Shown here: one piece after another, positions 1-10,416 of the stretch | Layout: each line of letters opens with the position of its first letter | Position numbering within the stretch: position 1 is the first letter of the stretch | Origin: Paramyrothecium sp. XJ0827 | Lineage: Eukaryota; Ascomycota; Sordariomycetes; Hypocreales; Stachybotryaceae | Assembly: GCA_020881915.1 (NCBI GenBank) | Contig: JAJFPB010000002.1 | Coordinates: forward strand, 1,860,001 to 1,924,000 | DNA: 64,000 nucleotides | Direction: 5' to 3' | Translations under genes and position numbers: made by a program | Notes under the pieces: model-generated | The model's input: the letters and a program-made list of their open reading frames with translations, nothing else | The model's database searches: none | What the model was told of the DNA's origin: nothing

Positions 1-281
1 ACGCTGCCGAGGTGGGCGTGCATCTCGTCGATGCTGTAGTGGGTGGCATTGTCGAAGCCAATGACAATGTCCCGCTCGACGCCGTGCTTGTCCTTGATGC
101 GGAAGTCCGAGATGGACGCACCGTAGGGGATGAAGGCGGCCTTGATGCCATCACCATGGATCCAGTACTTCCCGTCCTTGTCTGGTCCGGTGGTCGAGTT
201 GGTGGAGTTCAAGTGGCCCGCGGCGCTTACCAATGGCAGCACCAAGGTGGCCAAGACGGCCAGGTGAGAGATGAACTGCAT
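1..281 (-). CDS. Secreted aldose 1-epimerase (mutarotase)-like protein, N-terminal part, cut by window edge
   Basis: The reading frame starts at the ATG at 279-281 and runs off the left edge after 93 codons. The first 20 or so residues form a hydrophobic signal peptide ending near LPLVSAAGHL, followed by an Asn/Ser/Thr-rich stretch with N-glycosylation sequons (NSTNSTT). The following segment, with motifs IPYGASISDFRIKDKHG and DIVIGFDNATHY, matches the start of the galactose mutarotase fold (the usual pattern is a Gly-Ala-x-Ile strand and then V-x-G-F-D). Family members interconvert alpha and beta anomers of aldoses. The secreted fungal forms are a known subgroup, but their substrate is usually not established. 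The catalytic His and Glu lie beyond the window, so activity cannot be judged. No intron is seen in the visible part. Confidence 0.75.
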   Translation of the reverse strand, partial: MQFISHLAVLATLVLPLVSAAGHLNSTNSTTGPDKDGKYWIHGDGIKAAFIPYGASISDFRIKDKHGVERDIVIGFDNATHYSIDEMHAHLGS

Positions 282-1339
282 GCTGGGCAACAATGGGAAG
301 GGGGAGGAGGACTGGATGGGATGGGGGTTGGAGGGATGAGTGGTACTGCAGACGCAGGTGAGGAGGTGAGGAGGTGAGGAGGTGAAGAGGAGAAGGGACG
401 GTCGGACGATCAACGAACGACGGGGAAACCAGCCAGCTTATACGATGCAACACAAGAGCGCATACACAGCAGATCAGGATGCTCCTCTCTCGACCCCGTT
501 CCTCAGACGACCGGTTACGGGGTGGCCCCTCGGGTCAGATCCTTCCTCTATCCAACAACGAGGCCATGACCTTGTACCTTGCCCTCGGGTCGAGTTCTCC
601 AGATGCGACGCGACGCTGCGCAGAACGATGGTAGGCCGGTGTGGGTTACGTGCCACCCACGTCTGCGGAGAAAAGCAGCCAGGGCAGCGAGAAGCTTGAC
701 CCCATCTGCAAAAGCCTGCGCTTCGCAAAGTTCCTGGCTTTCTGTTGTGGGGTAGGCACACGGCAGGAACGTTAGGTAGTCAGTCCGGTCCTGGAAATCC
801 CCATCTCGTGTGTGGCGTCCCCGGCACTTGGGCGAGGGTGAAGCTTTGGATCTGGTGGTGGCTTTTTTCCTCCGCTTAGACCGCCCACTTGACTTTCCGC
901 CAGCCCATTCACCGTCTGCCGTTTCCAGCACAACCCGTCCTTGCGTCTGCGACTTGCCTCTTTGTCTTACATACTTCGATCTTGGCCAATGCCAGAACCG
1001 CAGTCACAGGCCATGGAAACGAACGGTCGGGGAGCTTCAGCAGAGTTGGGGGAGGTTGGGATCAACAAACCCACCCACACCGTTCAACCATGATGTCAAC
1101 AAGAACGTTCCCACTTCGACACACCCCGGCCAATCCTCCGGTGAAATAAACCGAAGAGTTTCGTTTGGTGCGCCAAACGAGATGCGTCAGACGAGATCGG
1201 CCCCCGCCTCTCCCTCTCCATGTCCGTCCTTCTTTTCCTTTTTCCCCGCATTCCACTAATAAGTTAAGTCGGGGATCGAGGAGGGACCGCCTGTACGTGC
1301 GGGGCCGCCCACGCCTTGCTACCAACTACCGTTATGCCA
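282..1339. other. Intergenic region, 5' of the epimerase gene
   Basis: I see no convincing gene here. Several ORFs overlap on both strands, but none has coherent protein character or splice support. It contains a short GA-rich tandem repeat (356-384) just upstream of the epimerase start, probably within its promoter or 5' leader. Confidence 0.5.
356..384. repeat. Short tandem repeat, 8-bp unit AGGAGGTG
   Basis: Three exact copies of AGGAGGTG at 361-384 are preceded by a partial copy (AGGTG) at 356-360. The array sits about 80 bp upstream of the epimerase start codon, giving a polypurine/polypyrimidine strand asymmetry typical of fungal leaders. Confidence 0.8.
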
Positions 1340-1717
1340 TCATCTCCCTTGACCCTGTCCCCGGCCCTGCCATCGGCCTTCTGGTTGGTGCGCATCTGCT
1401 GGCCTCAACGTCGCTTCCACGCTTCGGCTTACCGTCATGAATAAATCCGTGTGTCTCTGTCCGGTTGAAAAGCACGCCGGGGTTGAGAAACGACCTGCGG
1501 TCCTGCCTTGCGTCCGGCAAAATACAGACGCCTGAATCGAGCCCTGGTCTGGAGCTTGTGCGTGACAAGAGTCACACAAACTCACCGTCTTGTCATGCAT
1601 TTCATCCCTGTGAGGGCTCTTATATGGTGTGAAGCTGTGATATAGTCTATCCACCCATTGCCCAAGAACGTACACGACGGCCGCAGCCACTAGAAGCGGA
1701 ACCAATATATGAATCAT
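1340..1717 (-). CDS. Doubtful small membrane protein ORF
   Basis: An ORF of 125 codons begins at 1717 with a strongly hydrophobic segment (MIHILVPLLVAAAVVYVLG) and then a basic stretch, PYKSPHRDEMHDK. After the codons for HDKT the sequence reads GTGAGT, a good donor site. If it is used, the later codons in this frame are intronic and the protein continues in another frame (a candidate acceptor follows within 55 bp, and a second donor GTAAGC lies near 1432). Read unspliced, it carries a CDSC pair. The N-terminal membrane segment looks real, but the rest is unresolved and no family was recognised. It could be a small single-pass membrane protein or a chance ORF. Confidence 0.3.
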   Translation of the reverse strand: MIHILVPLLVAAAVVYVLGQWVDRLYHSFTPYKSPHRDEMHDKTVSLCDSCHAQAPDQGSIQASVFCRTQGRTAGRFSTPACFSTGQRHTDLFMTVSRSVEATLRPADAHQPEGRWQGRGQGQGR

Positions 1718-2039
1718 GGTGTGCCCCTGCTTGGCCCAATCGAGGAGTCCAGCTCAAAGTCTTCACTATTCAAGATATGCCATTCTAGTCATTGCGAAGA
1801 GACTGCAGAGAGTAAACTAGCGCGAGAAGAAAAAAATCGAATGGCATTAACTGTGCCCCTATGTATGCCACGGTGCCCAAAATAACGATACTGCCATGTC
1901 GGTTATTAGGAAGCAAGCGCATGGGATTTCACATCTTATACACAAACAGGGTGGGCCCGGACAACGAATCCGCCACCCAGCAGATCCAGGCGTCCGCGCC
2001 CTCTTTCCATCTTATTGCAAATCCGCTCTACATTGCTCT
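1718..2039. other. Intergenic spacer downstream of V-ATPase subunit B
   Basis: This stretch holds the 3' region of the V-ATPase gene on the minus strand and the 5' region of the doubtful small ORF. I see no gene or repeat. Confidence 0.5.
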
Positions 2040-3920
2040 TCATGCATCGATCAGGTTCTCCTGGTTCTGCTGCTCATCGTTGGCCTGGACATCGGCCTTT
2101 GCCTTGCCCTTGGCCTTCGAGTCCTTCTGCGCTCGCTGGTAGAACTCGTTGAGCACCTTGGCGGGGATACGGTTAAGCAAGTCCTTGGGGTAGATGCGAA
2201 GCAGGCTCCATGCCAGATCCAGAGACTCGAAGATGGATCGTGATTCATAGGCGCCCTGGCTGATGAATTGACGCTCAAACTTATCCAAGAACTCCAGCGA
2301 CAACTTGTCCTCGTTCGACAGCGCTTCCTCTCCAACGACAGCCTTCATGGCAGCGGCATCACGACCGATGGCATACTTGGCGTACAGCTGGTTCGAGACA
2401 TCTCCGTGGTCCTTGCGCGTCATACCCTCGCCAATGGCAGACTTCATCAGTCGGGACAGCGAGGGGAGCACGTTGATCGGGGGGTAGATGCCACGGTTGG
2501 ACAGCGATCGATCGACGAAGATTTGTCCTTCCGTAATGTAGCCAGTAAGATCGGGAATAGGGTGGGTAATATCGTCGTTGGGCATGGTCAAGATAGGAAT
2601 CTGGGTGATGGAACCGTTGCGGCCCGCGACACGACCAGCTCGCTCGTAGATGGTCGACAAATCAGTGTACATGTAACCGGGGAAACCACGGCGACCGGGC
2701 ACTTCTTCTCGGGCAGCCGAAACCTCACGCAGGGCATCACAGTACGACGAAAGATCTGTGAGAATGACCAGGACGTGCTTTTCGAGCTGGTAAGCGTAGT
2801 ATTCGGCGGTCGTAAGGGCGAGACGAGGGGTGATGATACGCTCGATGCTATTCAACGCATTAGTAGTGAAAATCAGAGGATTGAGTGTCGCCATGCGCGA
2901 ATTGAGGAACGCACGTAGGATCGTTGGCAAGGTTGAGGAAAAGAGTGGTACGTCCAAGACTGCCATTCTCCTCGAAATCGCGAGTGAAGAATCGAGCAGT
3001 CTCCAAGTTCACACCCATGGCTCCGAAGACGATGGAGAAGTTTTCCTCGTGGCCATCGTGTACACCCTTGTTGGTAATGCCCTTCTGCTTGACAAGGCCG
3101 GCTTGTCGGCAAATCTGGGCAGCGATTTCGTTATGAGGCAGACCGGAGGCAGAGAAGATGGGAATCTTTTGGCCTCGGGCAATCGAGTTCATGGTGTCGA
3201 TGGCAGAGATACCGGTTGAGATCATCTCCTCGGGGTATTCCTGCTGATGTTAGGTTCTGCGGCCTCTCCGAATGGTCTGGTGAAGACATACACGAGAGTA
3301 AGGGTTGATGGGGCTACCGTTGATGTCGAGGTATTCTTCAGGCAACACCTTGGGTCCCTTGTCGATAGCTCTACCAGAACCATCGAAGATACGGCCAAGC
3401 ATGTCCTCGGAAACACCAAGCTTCAAGCTCTGGCCGGTGAACTCGACTTTCGTCTGTTGGTCTATTTAGCTCGTATTCTGATGTATCGCAGGATCCGAAT
3501 CGCCTACCTTCTTGACATCGATACCAGAAGTGCCTTCGAACACCTTGCTCTTCGTTAGTGTGACCCGGGACGAGGTGGTTGTCTTGGAATTACCTGGACG
3601 ACGGCCTTGTCACCTATCAACAGCAGTCAGCAATCAAGTTATGGGTCCGAGCAATAGCCAGTGCGGTACCAACCTCGAGCCTCCAAGACCTGACCGGATC
3701 GCTCCGTGCCATCAGGGAGGGTAAGCGTCACAATCTCATTGTAGCGAGGGTTTTTGACCTATTCGGTAGGTCAGCACGCCTGGGCCGGCACCAATCCGAT
3801 GGGATGCTGTCCGTGGCTTACGTTCTCGAGAATGACCAGAGGACCGTTGATGCCTCCAACGGTGTTGTACCTGATCCTCGGCAGAATCGAGTAGGACGAA
3901 GACTCGCGAGGGTCTCCCAT
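2040..3920 (-). CDS. VMA2: V-type H+-ATPase subunit B (vacuolar), 7 exons
   Basis: Joined exons on the minus strand are 3822-3920, 3674-3758, 3594-3613, 3508-3543, 3292-3453, 2915-3240 and 2040-2847, giving 511 residues, the normal length for fungal subunit B. The protein is the non-catalytic nucleotide-binding subunit of the V1 sector, which pumps protons into vacuoles and other endomembranes. Family motifs include [17 protein letters not shown] near the N terminus, [35 protein letters not shown], and [20 protein letters not shown] across the last junction. As expected for subunit B, the segment [13 protein letters not shown] replaces a canonical P-loop. An upstream in-frame ATG at 4001 is ignored because family members start at MGDPR. 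All introns are 50-67 bp with GT-AG ends. Exon 3 is only 20 nt long. Confidence 0.96.
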
Positions 3921-5049
3921 GGCGAGCAGCTGAGGCGGAGGGGCGGAAGGAGAATGTTCGATGCGCGAAGCGGAGGATGGATGTCGATACCGGAGGGACA
4001 AGGTAGGAGAGAACTGGCAGCGGCCAAGGTGAGGTAGGAGGAGGTTGAGCTGCTTCGCCTTGGTGGAGCCCGCCTACCGTAGGCGGTTAGTGCTAAGGGA
4101 TTGGGTGACGGTGACATCACATGACTGTCGCAACCCCACCAAGCTCTGAAAGCTGGAGCTCGATTACGAGCAAGCTCTACAGAGTGAGTACCTTATCTTA
4201 CACGCCTGGCCAAATGTCATGAATGACCACTACCAGGGAGATGTTCTCCGCGTCGCGTAATGTTTGCTATGTATCTCTTTAAGCACCCAAAGTGTTCAAC
4301 CTGCCATGATTGCTATCAAAAGGGTCTGCACGAAATCGATGGCCGTCGCCTAGAGACCAAGACCAAACTAAGCGTTACTACGAATTCATGTGCAAAGAAC
4401 ATCAGGCTGCGGAGGTACCTAGCAGCACACCCACCGTATTTTGAAAAGGAATAAAACAGTTATATCGCCGTTTTAACACTGAACAGACTAAACGTAATCC
4501 CAACCAGTGATCAAAACGGTGATGTTAGTGTTTTATCCCTGACGAGACACCAGGGGTGGGCTCGTAGGTAGCTCTCAAGACCTTCGGAACATATGTAGAT
4601 TTTTATACACTTCACTGTGACACATCTTACCTATTTCATACGTTCAGAACTATGTTGACATGTCTCGTATAAGCCGTATTGCGTGTGGCGGCGGTCGCTG
4701 TAACGCGCATGAAAGGTAGCTAAGGTATAGCTGACATTTGGACTCTCCGGACGGGTCCTCATAAGGGCTCAGAAAGCAACGGGTTAAGGAGCAACTTGGG
4801 GTAGGCTCGAGGAGATGAAATCAACAGACCAGGCAGTCTCTAAAATAGCTGCAGAACTAGTGTTCATAAGAAAATCATGTGAAGAAAAGGGTTCGTACAC
4901 AAGCTACACTCCTCGTAGAGGACGGATAATCCTTGGGCTACAGTATCAAAGCCTCTCTCAATGTTGAAAACATATTCGCAGAAGATCAGTAACCTAACTG
5001 ATATACATGGTTTTCTTCCTGCTCTCGTCTCGAATCACAAACAAATTCC
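3921..5049. other. Intergenic region between V-ATPase B and HMG-CoA lyase
   Basis: There is no supported gene in these 1.1 kb. They hold the VMA2 promoter, a hairpin element at 4448-4539, and the 3' region of the lyase gene. A 64-codon ORF at 4260-4454 lacks any protein signature and runs into the hairpin. Confidence 0.5.
4448..4539. repeat. Imperfect inverted repeat (about 29-bp arms, 34-nt loop), possible MITE remnant
   Basis: The left arm, 4448-4476, pairs with the right arm, 4511-4539. Read outward to inward the two arms are GGAATAAAACAGTTATATCG and GGGATAAAACACTAACATCA, both followed by an identical CCGTTTT, with seven mismatches over the first 27 positions. Arm-like similarity continues into the loop with a one-base gap (CACTG). 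Homology stops abruptly outside both arms, which argues for a discrete element rather than chance. No coding capacity is present. A clean target-site duplication is not obvious. Confidence 0.6.
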
Positions 5050-6222
5050 CTAAGCTTGAGTTGCTTCCGCCACGCCTCTCGCGCGGGCGCCCAACACAGC
5101 CTTGCCCACTGCGCTATCGTTCGGCCTGCCCAGCTCCTTGCTGATCCAGGCCCCAATGTCCGCCACGGCGTCCAGGTCGACACCCGTGTCCATGCCCAGC
5201 GTCTCCATAAAGTACACCATGTTCTCCGTCGCCACGTTGCCCGTCGCCCCGGGGCTGTAGGGACATCCGCCCAGCCCGCCGACGCTGCTGTCGAACGTCC
5301 GGACGCCGTGCTCCAGCGACACGGCCGTGTTGACGAGCGCCTGGCCGTACGTGTCGTGAAAGTGCATCGCGATGTCCTCGGTGCGGATGCCCGCAGAGGC
5401 CATGCACTTGAGCAGCGCGCCGGTTCGTGGCGCCGTGCCCATTCCGGTCGTGTCACCGAGGGAGATTTCGTCAGCGCCCGCCTCGAGAAGCTCCGTTGCG
5501 ATCTCGGCAACTCTATGGGGGTCGACGTCGAAACCTTCAAATGGGCAGCCGAGGACGACAGAGATGTAGGCCCTGACCCGCAGTCCAAGCGCCTTTGAGT
5601 CCTGAATCACCGCCTTGAACCGCTCTAGGGATGTATTGATATCGCAATTGAGATTCTTTTGAGAGAAGCTCTCGGTTGCCGCTGCGAAAACAGCAATCTC
5701 GATCTCAGGCTTCGCGTTGCCGTCGCCGGCGACCGATGGTTCCAGCTGGGTCGAGTAAGTGCCGGGGTGCTCTTTGAGTAGCGTTGCAGCGTTCTGCAGG
5801 CCCTTGGCATTCGGCGCAAGGAAGGAGTACGTCAAAGGCACTGGGGATTTCAAGTCTTTCTTAAGGAGGTGTTGCATAATGTCGCTCGAGTTCGCCATCT
5901 ACAATTGCCAGGACAGATTAGCATCTCGCAGAGGGGGCGCGTGCCGACGTCACCATACCTGCGGCACCCATTTGGGGGACACAAAGGAGCCGGCTTCAAT
6001 CGAAGAGAGGCCGGTCTTTGCTAATCGCTCGATCAGTTGTATCTTTGTTGCGAGCGGAATCGTCTTCTTCTCGTTCTGCAATCCATCACGAGGGCCGACC
6101 TCCACAAGCTTGACCCGGTTGTCGTACGATGGCTGCTTGCTGCTGGCGGTCGCAAGGCCTCGACGGAGGCCAAACTGCGGTCGCCTACACGCCCTGCAGA
6201 CCGCCAAGCGAAAAATAGACAT
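5050..6222 (-). CDS. Hydroxymethylglutaryl-CoA lyase, mitochondrial, 2 exons
   Basis: Exons are 5959-6222 and 5050-5898, separated by a 60-bp intron, and encode 370 residues. The enzyme cleaves HMG-CoA to acetyl-CoA and acetoacetate, the last step of leucine breakdown, in the mitochondrial matrix. The N terminus (MSIFRLAVCRACRRPQFGLR) is rich in Arg and lacks acidic residues, as in a mitochondrial presequence, and the fold begins at VKLVEVGPRDGLQNE, the metal and substrate-binding start of the HMGL-like TIM barrel. Other signatures are GCPFEG, SLGDTTGMGTAPRTG, the metal-binding HFHDTYGQ and the loop GGLGGCPYSPGATGNVATE, which carries the catalytic Cys. An in-frame ATG further upstream (6393) is less likely because it would bury the presequence. 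It is a complete gene with no oddity. Confidence 0.95.
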
Positions 6223-6665
6223 GTTGAGGCTGTTGGAACCCTGTGGTTTTCTACTTTGCAAGGTGATATTGCAATTGAACAAGATGCGGAGGTGGTGGAA
6301 GTTACCGAGAAGAGGTAGAGAGCTGTCGTCGCATAGCGTCGGCTTCCACAAACAGCCGAAGCCGACGGGCACTATGCAGCTCCTCCCAGTCATTCACCAC
6401 GGCCAAATCTGTTCGAGTAGAATTCCAGAGCCGCACGATTTACCAAGCCATGGGCCTTCTAATCGGCAATTTCAGACAAACTAAAAATTTCACTACGAAT
6501 GTGGATGTGTCTCACGATAAAGCTATTAAAAATAATAAAAGAAGCAGCCCGCATGCCGGTCTCTGAGTATTAATAAAGGTTTCTTGATTTTATCGTATAA
6601 AACAAGGCGCCAACCCAAGGGTGCAGGTGCTAGCAGTTTCTGTCAAACAATTACTGGCGAGCGCT
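6223..6665. other. Intergenic spacer, HMG-CoA lyase promoter and tubulin 3' region
   Basis: These 443 bp lie between the lyase start and the tubulin stop codon, both genes being on the minus strand. An AT-rich segment at 6480-6600 probably holds the tubulin polyadenylation region. I see no gene. Confidence 0.5.
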
Positions 6666-8425
6666 CTAGTACTCGGCCTCAATCTCCTCATCGCCAAGAG
6701 AGTCGGCAGCAACCTCCTCGTAATCACGCTCAAGGGCAGCAAGATCCTCACGAGCCTCAGAGAACTCACCCTCCTCCATACCTTCACCAACATACCAGTG
6801 GACGAAGGCACGCTTGGAGTGCATGAGATCGAACTTCTGGGACAGAGACGACCAAGCCTCAGCAATGGCAGTCGTGTTGGAAAGCATGCAGCTGCACATT
6901 GATTAGAAATTATGTCTCCGATCTTGGGCAAAGAGACTTACACAGCGCGGTTGACCTTGGCCAGGTCACCGTTGGGGACGTTCTCAGGGGGCTGGTAGCA
7001 GATACCGAGCTTGAAGCCGGTAGGGCACCAGTCGACGAACTGAATGGTGCGCTTGGTCTTCAGGGTGGCAACAGCGGCGTGAGCATCGTTGGGAACAACG
7101 TCACCACGGTACAGCAGGCAGGTGGCCATGTACTTGCCGTGGCGGGGGTCGCACTTAACCATCTGGTTGTTGGGCTCGAAGCAGGACATGGTCATCTCCA
7201 TGACCGAGTTGGCCTCGTGGGCAGCCTTGGCGGCAGAGATGACAGGGGCGTACGCGACCAGAGGGAAGTGAATACGAGGGTAAGGCACCAGGTTGGTCTG
7301 GAACTCGTTGAGGTCGACGTTGAGGGAGCCATCGAAGCGGAGCGACGCAGTGATGGAGGAAACAACTAAAAATATGAATTAGCCAGAGTCTCAAAGGCAC
7401 GCTGGAAGCTTGAAAGGAGTGCGAGGCAGAAATCCTTACCCTGAGCAATCAGGCGGTTCAAGTTCTCGTAGTTGGGGCGCTCAAGGCCAAGGTTACGACG
7501 GCAGATGTCGTAGATGGCCTCGTTGTCGACCATGAAGGAGCAGTCGGAGTGCTCCAGGGTGGTGTGGGTGGTGAGGATGGAGTTGTAAGGCTCAACAACC
7601 GAGGTGGCGGTCTGGGGAGCAGGGTAGACGCAGAACTCCAGCTTGCTCTTCTTGCCGTAATCGACGGACAGGCGCTCCATGAGCAGAGCACCGAAACCAG
7701 AGCCGGTACCACCACCGAAGGAGTGGAAGACGAGGAAGCCCTGGAGGCCAACACAGTTATCGGCAACACGTCGAATCTTCTCGAGGACGCCGTCAATCAG
7801 CTCCTTGCCGACGGTGTAGTGACCACGGGCGTAGTTGTTGGAAGCATCCTCCTTTCCGGTGATCATCATCTCGGGGTGGAACAGGTTGCGGTAGGTTCCG
7901 GTGCGGACCTCGTCGACGACATTGGGCTCGAGATCGCAGTAGATGGCGCGAGGAACATACTTGCCCTGACCTGGAGGGTGAGGAAAGATTAGCCATTGCT
8001 CAAGTCGAAAGCTTGTCGGTGGCTACACCATACCGGTCTCAGAGAAGAAGGTGCTGAAGCCCTGGTCCGGGTCCTGGGCCTTACGCTCCTCAGTGAGGTA
8101 GCCATCGGGCTAGAGGTCGGAAATGTTAGTGTTGGGTTCCATGGCGACTGAAGCCGGGCAATGGACGTTTATACCTGAATGCCATGCTCGAGGCAGTAAA
8201 GCTAGACACACGTGGTTAGTTGATGGGCGAGATGAAACAACAAAACAGAGGAGACGTACCTCCCAGCAGGAGTTGGCGATCTGGCAACCAGCCTGGCCGA
8301 CTGTTCAGAGTAGTTAGCATCGAGACTCCGAGCAAGCTCCGTGAAGGTGTAGGATGCGGTGTGGCGGCGCGGCACGGAACAACAGGGACCAGCTGCTCAC
8401 CGTTGATGCTGATAACTTCACGCAT
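6666..8425 (-). CDS. TUB1: Alpha-tubulin, 7 exons
   Basis: Joined exons are 8401-8425, 8260-8300, 8175-8201, 8034-8109, 7440-7970, 6942-7365 and 6666-6891, giving 449 residues, the normal length. The product pairs with beta-tubulin to form microtubules. Visible signatures are MREVI at the start, [20 protein letters not shown], the nucleotide-binding [19 protein letters not shown], the alpha-specific K40 region replaced by the usual fungal form, and the C-terminal tail ending EEIEAEY with the terminal Tyr of the alpha class. The first three exons are tiny (25, 41 and 27 nt), a common arrangement for fungal tubulin genes. The first intron is the longest at 100 bp and the others are 50-74 bp. 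Filamentous fungi often carry two alpha-tubulin genes. Which paralogue this is cannot be told from the window. Confidence 0.97.
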
Positions 8426-8736
8426 GGTGATGATGGGACGTCAGGAAGACGATTCACGGTGGTGTTTGGACTGAGCGAGGAGGCTTGCTGGCAGAGAAAG
8501 GGATGGGCGGAGGAGGAGAACCCAAGCAGCACCCTTCTGTTTTTTTCGGGAGAGGAAGGTGAGTGGAAGTTGAACCACGGTTCGGGTCGATGGGGAGGAG
8601 AGAAAATAGGTGGGGTGGGAAATTTGGACGAACAGGGGGTGGTGGTTTGGCCAGTTGGGATTTGTTGATGTTCGCGGGCGTGTCGAGGGCCCGAAGTGGT
8701 AAGCGCGTTGTGGTGGTGCTGGTTGCTCTTGTTTGC

Positions 8737-8766
8737 TGTGCCTGTGCCTGCGCCTGTGCCTGTGCC
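8737..8766. repeat. Tandem repeat, 5 copies of TGTGCC (one TGCGCC)
   Basis: Five 6-bp units lie in a row about 310 bp upstream of the alpha-tubulin start codon. It is a simple-sequence microsatellite, and the pyrimidine-rich strand is the coding (minus) strand complement. Confidence 0.85.
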
Positions 8767-9894
8767 TACCTGTACAGAGTAGGGGGGGGGCTCCATCGAA
8801 GCAGCTACCAAGCACCGGCCGCGGCGAGCTGCTATAGGCTGGCTGCTTGTTTGCTCCTCGTTGCCAGCACCACCTTATTCCACCTCAGCAGGTGGCCTTC
8901 CCACACCGCCCTCGGCAAATTCATTGGGCACTGCCGCATGGACCCAAGGTTCGCCTCAGTGCGTGACGCAGGCTGCAATCAAACAGGGACGTACCGTATC
9001 CGCCTATCATCCGACACCCAAAGGGCAAGTTGACGAGCACTTGGGCGGCGCGACGTGCGGTCTGTTTGCCAATGGATACAGTTGATTGGGATCTGAGTGG
9101 CATCTTCTATATGATGACGATGATGAATACTCCATCGAGAACAATCTTTTGGGGTCACTGTGAAGCGAGAGTCGTACATCTGGCCATCGCAAGTATACAG
9201 TACCAGCATCTCGACACGAAATGGCCGAAATTACGGCCAACGCCAGTGAAATTGATAAGAAGCTACGCGCAAAGTCTAGCAGGCGCACGGCTAGTAGACT
9301 TGCATTATGGTGGTTATCTCCCGCGTCCCTTGGTTCTGCGCTTGCGAACCTATCTCTCAATTGAACAAAGAACAAAGGGTCTCATCTTAAAACTAAGACA
9401 ATGCTCTGAATGACCCGGGTGCCGTGGCCGAATTCCACCCGTTTATGTCAGGTCAGGCACCCTGCCCTGGTCAGGCCCATCCACCGGAAGCGACAGGGTC
9501 TTTTATGGGTACAAGAGACGTCGAAACTAGCAAGGGGGTGGTGACAGACTAGGCGACGGCAACGATCATAAATACCTACCCTATACATATTATCCTGTTT
9601 CCCTTGTTATCACCTTTACCTTCTCAGCACTTTGCAATACCTATTGAAGTAAACAGAGTTTTTTTTGTTGTGAGCATCTAACATACTCATTGATATTTGC
9701 TTACAAAGTCGTGTGGATCCCTTTCGACAACATAGTTAGAAAGGGGTGGAAATCGGAAGGAAATCGGAGTAGCAGGAAGCTCTGTGGTCTTCATCTTACT
9801 GCCGCCGCTGACTTCCCTCGCCAGTCTGTAGCCGACAGCTTCTGGAAACGCTGAAGCGACTCGAGGGAATCCCAATTTTACCAGGAGGCGAGTG

Positions 9895-10060
9895 TGAAAC
9901 CGTGGGCCGCAAAATCAAATCTAAGAAATAATACCTAGTAATAAACTCTTAGAAAGCTTCAGAATACATATTAAATTCGAATAAAAATGCTAGATTCTGA
10001 AATGTTCTGCTGTTAAATTTATGTAAATAAAACATTGTAAGAATCTTACAAGAATCTTAG
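9895..10060. other. AT-rich pocket with small palindrome
   Basis: The local base composition switches abruptly to AT-rich between GC-rich flanks. It contains the palindrome GTAAGAATCTTAC (10037-10049), repeated in part immediately after as AAGAATCTTAG. No ORF is present. It could be a decayed repeat (RIP-like) or an origin/matrix-type sequence; the window cannot decide. Confidence 0.45.
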
Positions 10061-10416
10061 TGAAAGCAGCTACTTGTAGTGCCTTCTTTTAGTAAATTTC
10101 TCATTTGCGGTATTGCCTTCTTGCTAGCCGCTTGCTCACGTATCATCGTAGAACATCTGGCTCTGGTCTGCCTTCCGCGTGCCCATACTTGCAGGTATCA
10201 AACCACGGCAGCGGGGGGTTGGCTCCCCCATGTTCGGTGTGGGTCACCTCCGGCGCACCGTCTGCTGCCAGCCCCGGATGAGAAGCCACGCGTGGCTTCA
10301 TCCAACCTCCTTCACATCAACCTGAAGCATATCTTAGTACTTCCACAAAAAGACGGTCCTTCGCAAGCATTTCCCGCCAGAGCTCCTGTAGGACCGGTAG
10401 CTACAAGCGACCTGCA

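Larger units (their letters stand above)
8426..10416. other. Intergenic region between alpha-tubulin and the Pga1-like gene
   Basis: These 2 kb contain the tubulin promoter (with a TGTGCC repeat at 8737-8766 and a G-run near 8781), featureless DNA, and an AT-rich pocket at about 9895-10060 close to the start of the next gene. The ORFs here overlap on opposite strands and have no protein character. Confidence 0.5.

Noticed and set aside
3771..4001. Upstream start (4001) for V-ATPase subunit B
   Set aside because: Would add 27 residues not found in the family; MGDPR at 3920 is the conserved start.
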